A stretch of 64,000 bases of DNA from Cryptomeria japonica (GCF_030272615.1 NC_081412.1:687638583-687702582); one strand, 5' to 3'; positions 11,135 to 21,924 are shown, numbered from the stretch's first letter. Notes: generated by a model not told the origin, from the sequence alone. Program-made: numbers and translations.

Positions 11135-12319
11135 TGTAAATCAGAAAATCGAACCCTAGGAGTTCTCCCCCACTCCAAGGAGAAAGGGGGTCACTAGGAT
11201 TGACGGTTTTCACTTAGGAGGGACTTTACATTCAAAAGAGGGGTTGAAACCCACAAGATCCAATCCCACACAATGCAGGATTGGATTCTAAATGAGTTTC
11301 AAGGGTTGAGACATCAAGGCTACCCTTTTTTGTAAAGAATGTAGATAGAAGATTGAACTAGGAATGTATGTAGAAGCAAGAAAGATTCGCTTATAAACGG
11401 AGATAGGAATATAGGATGAAGCTGCGGACCTGGAATTAGCAGTAAAATGTTGAGATGGCGCTGTCCTGCAAATTTGAGCAAAAGTTGACGAGACGATGGC
11501 ACCTGGTGTGCACACGGTCCTCCAAAAAATCCGTGAAACGAAGGGGGATCTGTTCGTCTCTGCACAAGGATTCCAGATCTTCAATTACAGCCGCGTACCT
11601 GCAACCTACACACAGAAAAGAGAGGACGATTGGGGGGTTAGGGATTAGGGGTTTGCCTTTAGGTCAAACCCCAGTTTTGGAATTAACCAAGAAATGAGAA
11701 TGTTGTAAATGTAAATGTTTGTAATGTAAACAAGTACTGATACCTTGTTGTAAGAATGTTTGTATTCTTACATGCAAAGGTGTAAATGTTGTTGTATGTT
11801 GTATGTTGTATGTGGTATGTGATCTCCTCTTCAATGGTTGAATCCTTGTCTTGAATGCAACACCTAGCCTTGAATGGAGACTTAGAAGGATCAATTGCTT
11901 GAAGGAATGCTTGAATGCTTGAATGTTGGAATGTTTGAATATTGCTTCCGCCTTTTTTTCCATTTTTTTAAAATGGGAGAGGAAATTTAGTTTATATACT
12001 TGTCAATTAGGGTAAAAAGACTGATTTTTTCCGACCTTAGGCCGACCTAGAAACAATATTTTCCAATTTGCAAACTTAAAGACCCGATGCCCAAAAGAGA
12101 CCGGGCCCAAAATAGGGCCAGGGACCAGGGCGCTGGGCGCCATGGTCCCACCTCCAGGGACAGCAGGGTGCAAGGAGGATCAGGCCAGGGTGCTGGAAAA
12201 TGCAGTTTTTGATGTCATGAACAAGTTTCGGGGTCTCCATTCAGGTTTAGTGTTGCGTCGCCATCGTGAAGACCCAAATGCAGTCGAAATTGTAAGTGTC
12301 GCAATTTTAGGATGCTACA
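11135..12319 (-). repeat. 5' LTR of the nested TR-GAG element (right copy, 1185 bp)
   Basis: A near-identical direct repeat of 4540-5785. It has canonical TG..CA ends (TGTAGCATCC to GATTTACA on the minus strand) and a TATATAAAC candidate TATA box at 11990-11998. It carries one copy of the 30-bp unit that is triplicated in the left LTR. Confidence 0.93.
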
Positions 12320-12324
12320 AATAT
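12320..12324. repeat. Right target-site duplication (AATAT) of the nested element
   Basis: Identical to 4535-4539; the host protease frame resumes from here. Confidence 0.9.
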
Positions 12325-13560
12325 ATTACTAGGATGTCCTTGGATTCATGAAATGAGGGCAGTCCCATCTACATACCACCAATGCATTAAGTTTCCTCAT
12401 AAGGGAGTTGAAATAATAGTTAATGGAGATCCTAATCCATTCATATACTGCAATAACTTGAGACTGAAAACTAAGATGATCATTCCCAATAATCACGAAG
12501 TTGTTCCTTCTTCTGCATACATTGATCCTGAGTCATTAAAACCTTCGACATCAAAACAAGGTGAGCTTAAAGGTGAATTTCAGGACAAGGGCATGGGTGA
12601 ATACACTTTGAATCAAACCATGTACTTACAACAAGTCATGAGTTCACCAAAAGAATATGGAAGACCACATCCTAATAAGCAGGTATCTATCATTATACTC
12701 AAATGGGACCCTACTATCTTTCAAAGATGGGGTGAACTGGAAGAGGAAGACTTATACAAAATGCTTTACAAAGACCTTGAAAATGATACACAAGATCACA
12801 TCAGCATACCATGTGAAAAGTATGGCAAAGGGTTCAAGATTCTACAAAAAATTGGGTATGATGGCAAAAGCCCTCTTGGCTTAAGAAAGGAAGGCATCAT
12901 TGAACCTTTACAACCTGAATTGACATTCAAAAAGGAACGCTCGAAGGGAATTGGTTTCATGACTTCCAAGGTCCACACTCAAAGGATAGAAGAAGCATTA
13001 CAAATCAAAGCTGCCAAAATTCAACAAGAGTATCACTATTCCATAGACTCCAATGAATGGGAATGGGGTTCAGACAAATCCGCCAGTGACTACGAGATCA
13101 CCGAGACATTCAAAGAGCCAGATGAACCCACAGAAGAAGAGGAATTTTATGAAAAATTCAAAGTTGGTCAAGAAACAACCCTGGAGGATCCCATACAGTC
13201 CTTGCCTCTAGGTCCTAGGTTGAAATCACATAGAATGAGAACACTTGTTCCAGAATGCGCTACTAGTGATGATAATTTAGATTCATTCATGATCGAGACT
13301 GATGAGGAGAGTGCCAATGATGACCTTGATAACTAGCTCGACATACCTGAATATAACTACATCTTCACTCTTAGCCCTGCTAACTTCAAAGACATCAAAG
13401 GCCTTCCCCTTGTTCACCACCAACTCATTGACTGGGACCATGAAGGACATGCACAGTTCAATACATTCCAAAATGATGAAGCCTTCATTGATTATCTAGG
13501 CATATGAGATGATCTTCCCCTTGGGGACCATAAGGGGACCATAAGGCAGGATACACTATA
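12325..13560 (+). pseudogene. Protease end and G-patch region of the Tat-type polyprotein
   Basis: The frame continues the protease cut at 4539: LGCPWIHEMRA near 12331 is the conserved end of the retropepsin fold. A G-patch-like segment lies at about 12808-12960, with the glycine series GKGFKILQKIGYDGKSPLGL and later SKGIGF. G-patches bind nucleic acid and are found beside proteases in some retroelements. A long acidic linker follows. Breaks: TAG at 13334, TGA near 13505, and an 11-bp tandem duplication GGGACCATAAG (13524-13534 and 13535-13545) that shifts the frame before it resumes at 13573. Confidence 0.8.
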
Positions 13561-13572
13561 GAACTCAACAAA

Positions 13573-15822
13573 GTGGCATATTTTGCTGAGGGTGTCAGGC
13601 CTTCCAGTCGCAAAAATATAAAAATAAAAACAAACCATGGGTCTTATGGTGAAAACCACATTGTGGCGCTGTCTGACCCCAAAAAAGTAAAAAGAAAGGA
13701 CGTATCTGAGGGCAAAAACCTCTCTGAGGCACTCGAAGATGGAAGGCTCGACATTCTCCCAGCATCATATGAGGAAAAATCATCCATGTTGGTAGAGGAG
13801 ACTATCAAAATAAACATTGGCACTGAAGAAGTTCCACACAACATATTCCTGGCTCAATCTGTGACAGAGTCAGAAAGGTCAAAATTCATAAGTTTCTTCA
13901 TAGAATGACAAATCAACTTTGCATGGTCATACACTGATATGCTTGGATTGGATCTGGATTTGGTAATGCATCATTTGACAGTTAAACCAGGGGCAAAACC
14001 AATGAAACATAAATTAAGGAAGATGCATCCACAAGTCGCATTATTAGTCAAAGCAGAGCTTGAGAAATTATTGGATGTCGAATTCATACGCCCAATTGAT
14101 TACCCCGAATGGATCTCCAACTTAGTGCCTATTAGTAAACCAGATTGTAGTATCAGAATATGTATAAATTTCAAAGACATCAACAAAGCTTGTCCTAAGG
14201 ATGATTTTCCATTACCAAATATTGACTTGATTGTCGATCTCACAGCAGGTCATGCGATGTTATCTTTGATGGATGGATTCTCTGGTTACAATCAAATAAA
14301 AATCACATCCGAGGGCCATCACAAAACAAAATTCACTTGTCCTTGGGGAACTTTTTGCTGGAATGTTATGCCCTTTGGGCTAAAAAATGCAGGCGCTACA
14401 TATCAAAGAGTTATGACTACTATCTTTCATGATCTCATGCACATGACTGTGGAAGATTATGTTGACGACCTCTTGGGTAAATCAATAGACAGAGATACAC
14501 ATTTGGACATACTTTCAGTCGTCTTTGATCGGTTGGAAAAGTATAAAGTAAGATTAAACCCCAAGAAATGTGTCTTTGGAGTAACCTCCGGGAAGCTCTT
14601 GGGATTCATTGTATCAAAAAGAGGAATCGAAGCTGATCCAGCAAAAGTCAAGGCCATCCTAGAGATGCAACCACCAAGAAATATCAATCAACTTTGATCT
14701 TTGCAAGGGAGACTCCAGTCCATACGAAGATTCATAGCACAACTTGCAGATAAGTGTAATCCTTTTCAACACTTGCTACATAAAAACATCAAATTCAAAT
14801 GGGATGATAATTATCAACGAGCTTTCCAGACACTCAAAGATTATCTTCTGAATCCACCAGTTTTGATGCCACCAGTTCTAGACCAACCTCTATTACTATA
14901 CATATCAGCTACTTCAATAGCATTGGGGGCACTCTTAGCACAACAAGTTGCTGAGGGCAAAGAAAAGGCAGTATACTATATTAGTCGCACATTGGTGGGA
15001 TATGAGCTAAACTACACATCAATTGAGCGTGCGTGTCTCGCTATGGTCTTTGCTTCGCAAAAATTATGACATTACATGCTAACTCATAAGACTAAGTTGG
15101 TTGCAAGGATCGATCCTTTGAAATACCTTCTCAATAAAGCAACACTTACTGGGCGACTAGCCAAATGGGTGATGCTCTTGAGTGAATTCGACATCGAGTA
15201 TGTGGATAGAAAAGAAATAAAAGGACAAGCTATCACAGATCAGTTAGCAGATGCTCCCATGTTAGATGATGTTCCTCTAATTTATGAATTTCTAGATGAA
15301 TCCATTTTAACAGTGTCACATGCAAAGCCTTGGCAACTATACTTTGACAGCTCATACACACAGCATGGGGCAGGAGCTGGCATCCTCTTCATAACTCCTC
15401 AAGGGGATTCTATACCAAAATCATATCGATTATCATTTCCCTACACTAATAACATAGCGGAATATGAGGCATTAACAACTGGATTACGGATTGCAGTTCA
15501 GTGGAAGATCCAAGAACTTCGTGTTTTTGGGGACTCCCAACTTGTAATTCGTCAAGAAACTAATGACTACCAAACAAAGGACGATAAATTAATGCCTTAC
15601 AAAAGAATGGTGGATGACCTGAAACAACATTTCATGAAGATAGACTTTGAGCAGATACCCAAAGAGCAGAATCGAGCTATAGATGCCATGGCTACAATTG
15701 CTTCACTAATTGATCTACCACCGAATGAGACCCGCTATGAGTTCTTGGTTGATAACCTTTTGGTTCCCTCATATGAAATCATTCCTACTGAGATGATATG
15801 TGTTGTTGGTCCTGAGTCCTAG
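13573..15822 (+). pseudogene. Reverse transcriptase and two RNase H domains of the Tat-type element
   Basis: Reverse transcriptase spans roughly 13939-14700, with the LMDGFSGYNQI, PFGLKNAGATYQ and YVDD (14458-14469) signatures. The first RNase H (about 14860-15260) starts at LLLYISATSIALGALL, where the usual first aspartate of the TDAS-type motif is not evident. A second RNase H (about 15330-15690) has the acidic residues in FDSSY, AEYEAL and VFGDSQL. That dual arrangement marks the Tat branch and is thought to have been gained from a cellular-type RNase H. In-frame TGA stops at about 13906, 14695 and 15067 each fit CGA changed to TGA; apart from these the frame is continuous. The products would copy genomic RNA and remove the RNA strand. 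Confidence 0.9.
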
Positions 15823-17079
15823 TTATATGGTTCCATTTTCGCATACCTTCGTGACAATATCCTACCTCCTGACCTATCCAATAACCAATGTCACACTTTC
15901 ATTCATCAATCTTTTCGATATGTCATTTTAGCCGACATCCTATACCATCGAGGTCTAGATGGCACTCTTCTTAGATGTTTAGAAAGCAATGAAGCTCAGA
16001 TTACATTACGTGAAGTACATGAAGGGATATGTGGTCCACATTCTAGTGGTCCTACCTTAGCCAAGAAACTCATCAGGACTGGAAATTACTAGCCCAATAT
16101 GGAAAAAGATTCATATCAATTTGTCAAGAAATGTAAGCAGTGTCAACTTCATGGAGACCTCATCCATGCGCCAACGCAAGAACTTCAACCAATTGCGACT
16201 CCTTGGCCCTTTTGTCAGTGGGGACTCGATCTCATAGGCAAGATTCACCCTCCATCTTCCAATGGTCATAAATTCATCATCATTGCCACAGAGTATTTCA
16301 CAAAATGGATCGAAGCCGTGCCTCTCACACAAGTCACTGGAAAACAAATTGCTACATTCATTCTCAACTATATCATTTGTCGATACGGTATTCCTGTTTC
16401 CATCATCACTGATAATGGGCGTCCCTTCAAAAATTAGGATGTTCGTGAACTCTATGACCGCTTCCATATTACCCATCATTTTTCCACACCTTATTATCCC
16501 CAAGGTAACGGTCAAGCTGAGGCATCTAATAAAACAATCCTTAAAATCTTGAAAAAGACAATCAACGACGTTGGTCGTAATTGACATATCCAACTTAATC
16601 CCGCACTTTGGGCTTACCACACAAGTGTCCGCACACCTACAGGAGCTACACCCTATTCACTTGTCTATGGCACTGAAGCTATCTTTCCTATTGAGGTCGA
16701 GTTACCCTCTTTACGAGTCTCTTTGCAAAACATTATCAGTGATGAAGACTATAGGATCTCTCGCTTGCATGAACTTGAACTATTGGATGAACGAAGACAA
16801 ACTGCTTTTAATAATCTCAAGGCTTATCAACAATGAATGAGTCGCAACTACAATCATAAAGTCAAGCCTCACACATTTGAGGTAGGTGACTTGGTCCTTA
16901 GAGAAAATCCTAAAAATCAACAAGACAGAGAGAAGAAGGGCAAGTTCGAACCAAACTGGCTTGGTCCTTACATCATCACAGTAGCATATGGATCTAGTGC
17001 ATATCAAATCTCAACCATAGAGGGTGAACCCTTAGAGGATCCTATCAACAGCATGCACCTTTGCAGGTTTTACACATAG
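15823..17079 (+). pseudogene. Integrase of the Tat-type element
   Basis: The zinc-binding part includes HEGICGPHSSG and CKQC near 16018-16140. The catalytic core has WGLDLIG (first Asp, about 16220), ITDNGRPF (second Asp, about 16410) and QGNGQAEASNK (Glu, about 16504-16535). The C-terminal part contains GDLVLRENPK and PNWLGPYII and ends at the stop before 17080. Stops at 15820, 16090, 16435, 16582 and 16834 all look like C-to-T or G-to-A hits in CAG, TGG or CGA codons. No chromodomain is seen, as usual for Tat and Athila. Confidence 0.88.
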
Positions 17080-17097
17080 CTCTTCAACATATCCTAA

Positions 17098-17200
17098 TTA
17101 AAAAATACAAAAAAAAAAAATTAAAAAAAAAATCAAAAATACAAAAAAATAAATTAAAAAAATCAAAATACAAAAAAATTAAAAAAAAAGAAAAATATTT
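17098..17200 (+). repeat. A-rich low-complexity tract after the integrase stop
   Basis: About 100 bp almost only of A with scattered T and C, in irregular AAAATACAAAAAAATTA-like units. It sits directly after pol in the element and may be an expanded A run. Confidence 0.8.
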
Positions 17201-18757
17201 TGTCCAACGGTGAAAACCACTTCGGTGGCGCCCTGGGAAAGTACCATGGTGAAAACTGGGTCACTGACGCCATGCATAGAGACATTGCTCCTCCCTCCTT
17301 CAGGATTCCATCTCATCCTTTCACTTTGCACACACTCACAACCTATCCATTCATAATAAACATACACATTCCCATCATGGCTTGTTATTGATCTACCCAA
17401 GATTGGTTAGTCATTCATAATAAACATTCCTTTTCATCCCTTTCCATCCATAATAAATCAGCTCCTATCTGTGGCTAAGGCAAATCCTACGTCTAGTAAT
17501 GGGTGTGGAATTGAGAACATCACATGTTTTGAGGAGTACAGTTTCTTCCAGTTTTCTTCAGTCTATTCGCGCACAATCCGCAATAAAGAAACACTTGCAT
17601 CACCAATTTGCAATAAAGTTTCATCTTCTCCACAATAAAGTATCAATTGCATGGATTCAGTCAGTTTCATATGAGACACAACAACAACAATGGGCTTCAA
17701 CAAATCAAATCTTTCAACAGACTCAGACAACATTATGGTTTAGTGCTATCTATCCTTTTGTGAAGGAAGACATTGTGACCACAATCAAATAAGACTTATA
17801 CAAGTGACAAGAGACACTAAACTTGAGGACTACAATGGATGTTGGAGTCGAGTCTTGGTTTTCTTTTGATTTTATCTTTTTAGTGACATGTCTTTTAGCT
17901 TTTCCAGGATGTCTCTGACTAGAGATTTTTATCTCCAGGATGTCTTTGACTAGAAAGGCGAGGATGGGGTATCGTCACCTATTTTTCTTTGTTGTCTGTG
18001 GATTGTCTCTTAGTAATGCTATGACTTGTCCAAGGATATGAGGACACTAAGAGTCTAGTATGAACTGGGGCATTCCTTGTTTGCAACTATCTTATCTCCA
18101 TGCAAACGGGTACAATGACTTTCTGGGTCAAACATATGCCTCGATTGTCATAACCTATTTTGCCATAATAAAGCTCAATGATGATAATGCACAAGAAGCT
18201 CTTTCACTTTCATATCTTCTGTCTTCCATCCCCCATTCTTGATTGACTTCCATCGTCCTTCTTAAGTCCGTGTAGCCTGCTATCACACGACTGAGTATAA
18301 TGACACACCAAAAACATTTGCATCTCATGTAGTTGCACCTGCATTACCACATATAAGCATTTCATATATACATATAGATATTACAATTGCATCACATCCT
18401 TCACACAACACATATTAGCAATCTTACATTTTTATCATGTAAATAGTTATTTGCATTATCATATTTGTCTACATTTCATACGTTCGCATTTGCATTTGCA
18501 TAACATTTAAAAACATAAAAGAACAAAAATATTGCATTTCATCATGTACATATTTGCATCCATATCATAAGCATCATAAAAAATCTCATCACATAGGTAC
18601 ACATGCATATAGTTGCCGCAAAGATGAATCATCTCATATATATAATCAAAAGTGTCATGATACAATGATGTCAAAATCATATGGCTACAATCACCCGAAG
18701 GTGTCTACATCATAATACAAAATGGTACAAAACTAATACATAGGGAGCCCTCTATGG
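17201..18757 (+). other. Non-coding stretch of the Tat-type element between pol and the antisense ORF
   Basis: No frame here has recognisable domains. Near its start is a pair of GGTGAAAACC/ACGGTGAAAACCAC-like segments (about 17207-17265). Part of it (18300-18700) is rich in CATTTGCATATC-like AT sequence. I see nothing else in it. Confidence 0.6.
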
Positions 18758-20680
18758 CTATGATGAACTCCCTCCCTCAGAGTCACCTGGCCTCGATGGA
18801 GTCTGAGCCCTAGAAGGACCCACCCCAGAATCATCTCTCCTGCCCCCTCTATCTGGTGGTGATGGCGGACCCATAACCCCATTGCTGGACGCCTGTCTCC
18901 TCTGACTCCCTCCAGTAGCCGTCGCTGTCTGTGATGGTTTGCGGAAGCTCCTCGCTCGCTGCTCTGGTGGAACTACCTCGAAGTATAAGTCTCGCCAATA
19001 ACCTATCTCCTCCGCTGCCTACAGAACATAGACGTATTTAGCCCTTGTGTCCTCTGTCACCTGCCTCCCAGCCCTCATTGCTGTCTTAGCCTCAGTATAA
19101 CGCTGATAGTCTGATCTCGCTCCCGCTCAGTATCCCTCAGCTGTCTCCCTCTCCAGATCCTAGATCTCATCATCCTGTCCCTGGCAGATCTCCCTTAGCT
19201 CAAATAGCTCATCCTCCTCCTCCTCAGCCCCCTGTGCCTGTGCCTATGGCTCCCCCTGTACTGGTGGTTGTGTATGTGCCTATGCCTGTACCTGTACCTG
19301 CCTCTGTCCCTGTCCCTGCACCTATCTAGGACCTTGTGCTGCTAGCACTTGTAATGGCAATCACCACCCGAGCCTGTCTCTCCTCTCCACCCTCTCTCTG
19401 CGGAGCCACTCTCCTATCTCCTATTGCACCCCGCCTCCTCCATTGGCCTCTACCCCCACCATTTCCATCATCATCCTCATCCCCACCACCATCCCCATCA
19501 ATCAGCTCTCCTGGATCTATCAGGTGTGGGAATGGATGCTCAACCCAGTATGCAGTGTACTCTACATCCATACCTGCATCCTCAATCTCCAGCCACATAT
19601 CCCATGGCATGGGAACCATCTCTACCAACTGCATCACAACCTGATCATACGACAACAGTTGCCCAAAGTGTGTCTGGTCTTGCACTGTCCGCGCATACAT
19701 ACCGGAACCCCATGGCATCCGCTGGATCCTGCCAAACTGCCTACATACCCTGTCCACTAACTACCTCTCCAGTACATAGGGCATCCACCCAATCAAATAT
19801 CTGCTCCTAAAAGTATAGGGTAGCTCCATTGCATCATTCTCCCATTGCTTGCACTCTCGGTATGATCTCCATATCATAGTGTCGATCTCATCTAGGACTC
19901 AATGCCAATGCTCCAACCTACCAATCTGTGGCTGTGATGTAATCATATCATACAAGTGAACAAAGTTGCATCCATGACCCCTGCCCCTGAAATGTATCAG
20001 TCGAGTAACTGGCAGATGCTCATATGCCCACACCTGTAGCAATGTAACCCCGCAACCCAATCCTATGGATCGATGATAAACAAACTGATGCAGCTCATAG
20101 TATAAGTGTGCTAGCACGCATAGTCTCCAGGCATATCTAGTATGTTGTGTAACCAATGTCTCCAAGGTACTCCCCCAGCCTACAACCAACCCTCGTGTCA
20201 CCCTGTTTGGACACATGAACCCACTGATCACTCCTCCTAGCACCGCTGGTAGCGCTAATCCACTCTGTGTCATGGTATCCCATGCCACGTGTCCTATCTT
20301 CATCTCCAATCCCAAATCCTGGAACACTCGTCTCAGGGCCTCCCTGTCTCCATCTCGATCATAGGGTATTAGCTCCTCGTCGATCGGTATCCTCAATATC
20401 CTGTAAACATCCTCCAAGGTGACTGTCATCTCACCCATCGACAAATGAAAAGTGCATGTCTCAGAATGCCATCTCTCGGCTAAAGCAGTCAGCAAACCCA
20501 TGTTCGCCCAAAACTCAGGCACATACAAAATGTATCGCAGACCCATAACCTTAATGGCAACCCTGTCCTCGAAGTTCAGCTTTGGTTGTAACCTTTGCGT
20601 CGACGGGAATCTCTCTCATGACTCTAGCATAGGCAAGTACTCCTGCAGTCAAGCAAATCAATCATGTCAATCCAAGTGAC
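18758..20680 (-). pseudogene. Antisense extra ORF with plant mobile domain (PMD / aminotransferase-like)
   Basis: On the strand opposite to gag-pol, a frame from about 20680 to 18758 carries the plant mobile domain: LNFEDRVAI, LAERWHSETCTFHLSMGEMT, LEDVYRILRIPIDEE and, further on, DRVCRQFGRIQ. Transposons and a family of silencing-related host proteins share this domain. Breaks: TGA near 20610, TGA at 19899 and TAG just before 19757, all transition-type, with the frame kept across them. Then come an acidic G/D tail and a TG-repeat-coding hexamer run (about 19268-19322). The stop at 18758-18760 is inferred from the frame visible at the C-terminus, and continuity from 19326 to 18758 is uncertain. 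Extra ORFs between integrase and 3' LTR are known in Tat elements. CTGCAG at about 20645 follows a pyrimidine-rich segment on this strand and could be a splice acceptor. Confidence 0.8.
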
Positions 20681-20688
20681 ACTCACTG

Positions 20689-20930
20689 TTCATCACAAAG
20701 TGTTGCTATTTTTCCTAGTGACGCTCATTGTTCATCACAAAGTGTTGCTATTTATCCTAGTGGTACTCCTTGTTCATCACAAAGTACTATGTTTTTTTTG
20801 CACTCCCTGTTCATCACAAAGTGCTGCTCATATTTGCACTCACTATTCATCACAAAGTGCTACTCCTATTGGTACTTTCTGTTCATCACAAAGTACTATG
20901 TCTTGGTACTCACTGTTCATCACAAAGTGC
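20689..20930 (+). repeat. Tandem repeat with TTCATCACAAAGTR core, seven units
   Basis: The core TTCATCACAAAG starts at 20689, 20731, 20773, 20810, 20846, 20882 and 20915, so the spacing shrinks from 42 to 33 bp. Units also share CTATT..TAGTG or TTGGTACTC..CTG stretches. Diverged copies (CCATCACAAAATTG near 21005, TTCATCACAGAACTG near 21110) continue beyond the array at about 105-bp spacing. Confidence 0.9.
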
Positions 20931-21135
20931 CTCGATCTATCCTATCTTAGGGCCTCTGCTTTAGTGTATCCTCTTGAGTAGTTTCCTAATTGGCAATGTA
21001 TGTTCCATCACAAAATTGTCAATCCTAGCCCTATCTGCTATCCTAGTCTTCCCTAGAGGACCTGCTTGAGTGTATCCTCTCAGCAACTTATCTAATCAAT
21101 AGCGTATGTTCATCACAGAACTGCCGATTTGACCT

Positions 21136-21380
21136 TGAAGACATAAACGCGTCTTCATGACATAAACGCGCCTTCTCTGCACAGACGGGCCTGAAATACA
21201 CAGGCGTGCCTATGCTTTGCATAGACGTGCCCACATTTCACAAACGCGCCTGCACAACGCAAACGCGCTCGCATTTGGCACAGATGCTTTTCCTAGCATA
21301 GACGTGCCTAGCACAAACGCAGACGCGCTAGGCCAACCTAGACACGCCTAGCACCAACACAGATGCACCTACACGTTTTT
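21136..21380 (+). repeat. CpG-rich short-motif array (ACAAACGCGCCTGC type)
   Basis: About a dozen degenerate 15-25-bp units such as CATAAACGCGTCTTC, CATAGACGTGCC and ACAAACGCGCCTGC, much richer in CpG than the flanks. It lies upstream of the 3' LTR. The leader at 1020-1262 has related ACGCGTCTGTG motifs on the same strand. Confidence 0.75.
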
Positions 21381-21885
21381 GACATTTTTTGACATTATCC
21401 TAAAGTGCATTTATTGCACTACCTAGAATGCATTAATGACAACAATTAATGTGACAAAGTACAAGGAGGTTTTGTGGTACTTATCGACTCTCCTGCATCT
21501 ACTGGCCTCTAAAATCGACGAACGCGATCGAATCTATGCACCAATGCCATCGCTGTTGACTGCTACTACTCTATTCTCTCTCTGCACTCTAATCTCTTGG
21601 ATGTGTGGATGAGAATGAGGATGTTTTCCCCTTGTGGTCTATTTTATAGACTTCCCTAGCCCTAACCCTCATTTCTCGAGTCAGTCTTCATTATCCCGTG
21701 ACTCTGTCACTCTATCCTATCTGGTTAGTTTTTTCTAGCCTTTCTTTCTTATCGAGAGATTGTCTATGATCTTTTCAAACATTTTCATCCAATCTCTCGA
21801 GGGGGCATATCATTCCCATCTTGGGGCAACTTTGTATCAGTTCATCTTATATTCTTTGAAACAACGCGACAAGCCGCATTGTCTC
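21381..21885 (+). other. 3' non-coding segment before the polypurine tract of the Tat-type element
   Basis: About 500 bp with no coding frame and no clear repeat. It contains the palindrome-like TCTCGATAAGAAAG/CTCTCGAG surroundings but nothing I can name. Confidence 0.5.
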
Positions 21886-21899
21886 AAAGAGGGGCAAAA
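21886..21899 (+). other. Polypurine tract of the Tat-type element
   Basis: AAAGAGGGGCAAAA lies directly before the TGTAGACACC start of the 3' LTR, on the same strand as pol. Confidence 0.8.
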
Positions 21900-21924
21900 T
21901 GTAGACACCTAAAATTGTCATGTC

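Larger units (their letters stand above)
4540..12319 (-). mobile_element. Nested non-autonomous LTR retrotransposon with gag only (TR-GAG type)
   Basis: A 7.8-kb insertion bounded by a perfect 5-bp duplication AATAT and by two directly repeated LTRs (4540-5785 and 11135-12319). On the minus strand it runs 5' LTR (right), primer-binding site, 1.2-kb leader, gag/protease ORF, 3' non-coding part, polypurine tract, 3' LTR (left). No reverse transcriptase, RNase H or integrase is present between the LTRs, so it must have been mobilised by another element. The LTRs are very similar (the first 190 bp show a single difference), so the insertion is younger than its host. The protease region resembles that of the host Tat element, which suggests a related helper. 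Confidence 0.93.

Noticed and set aside
19336-19810. Three overlapping + strand frames rich in Pro, Ser and His
   Set aside because: They are the complement of the acidic and C-terminal part of the antisense mobile-domain ORF.
20689-20930. Regular direct repeats resembling a CRISPR array
   Set aside because: The spacers are similar to each other, the period drifts from 42 to 33 bp, and the context is a plant retrotransposon without cas genes.
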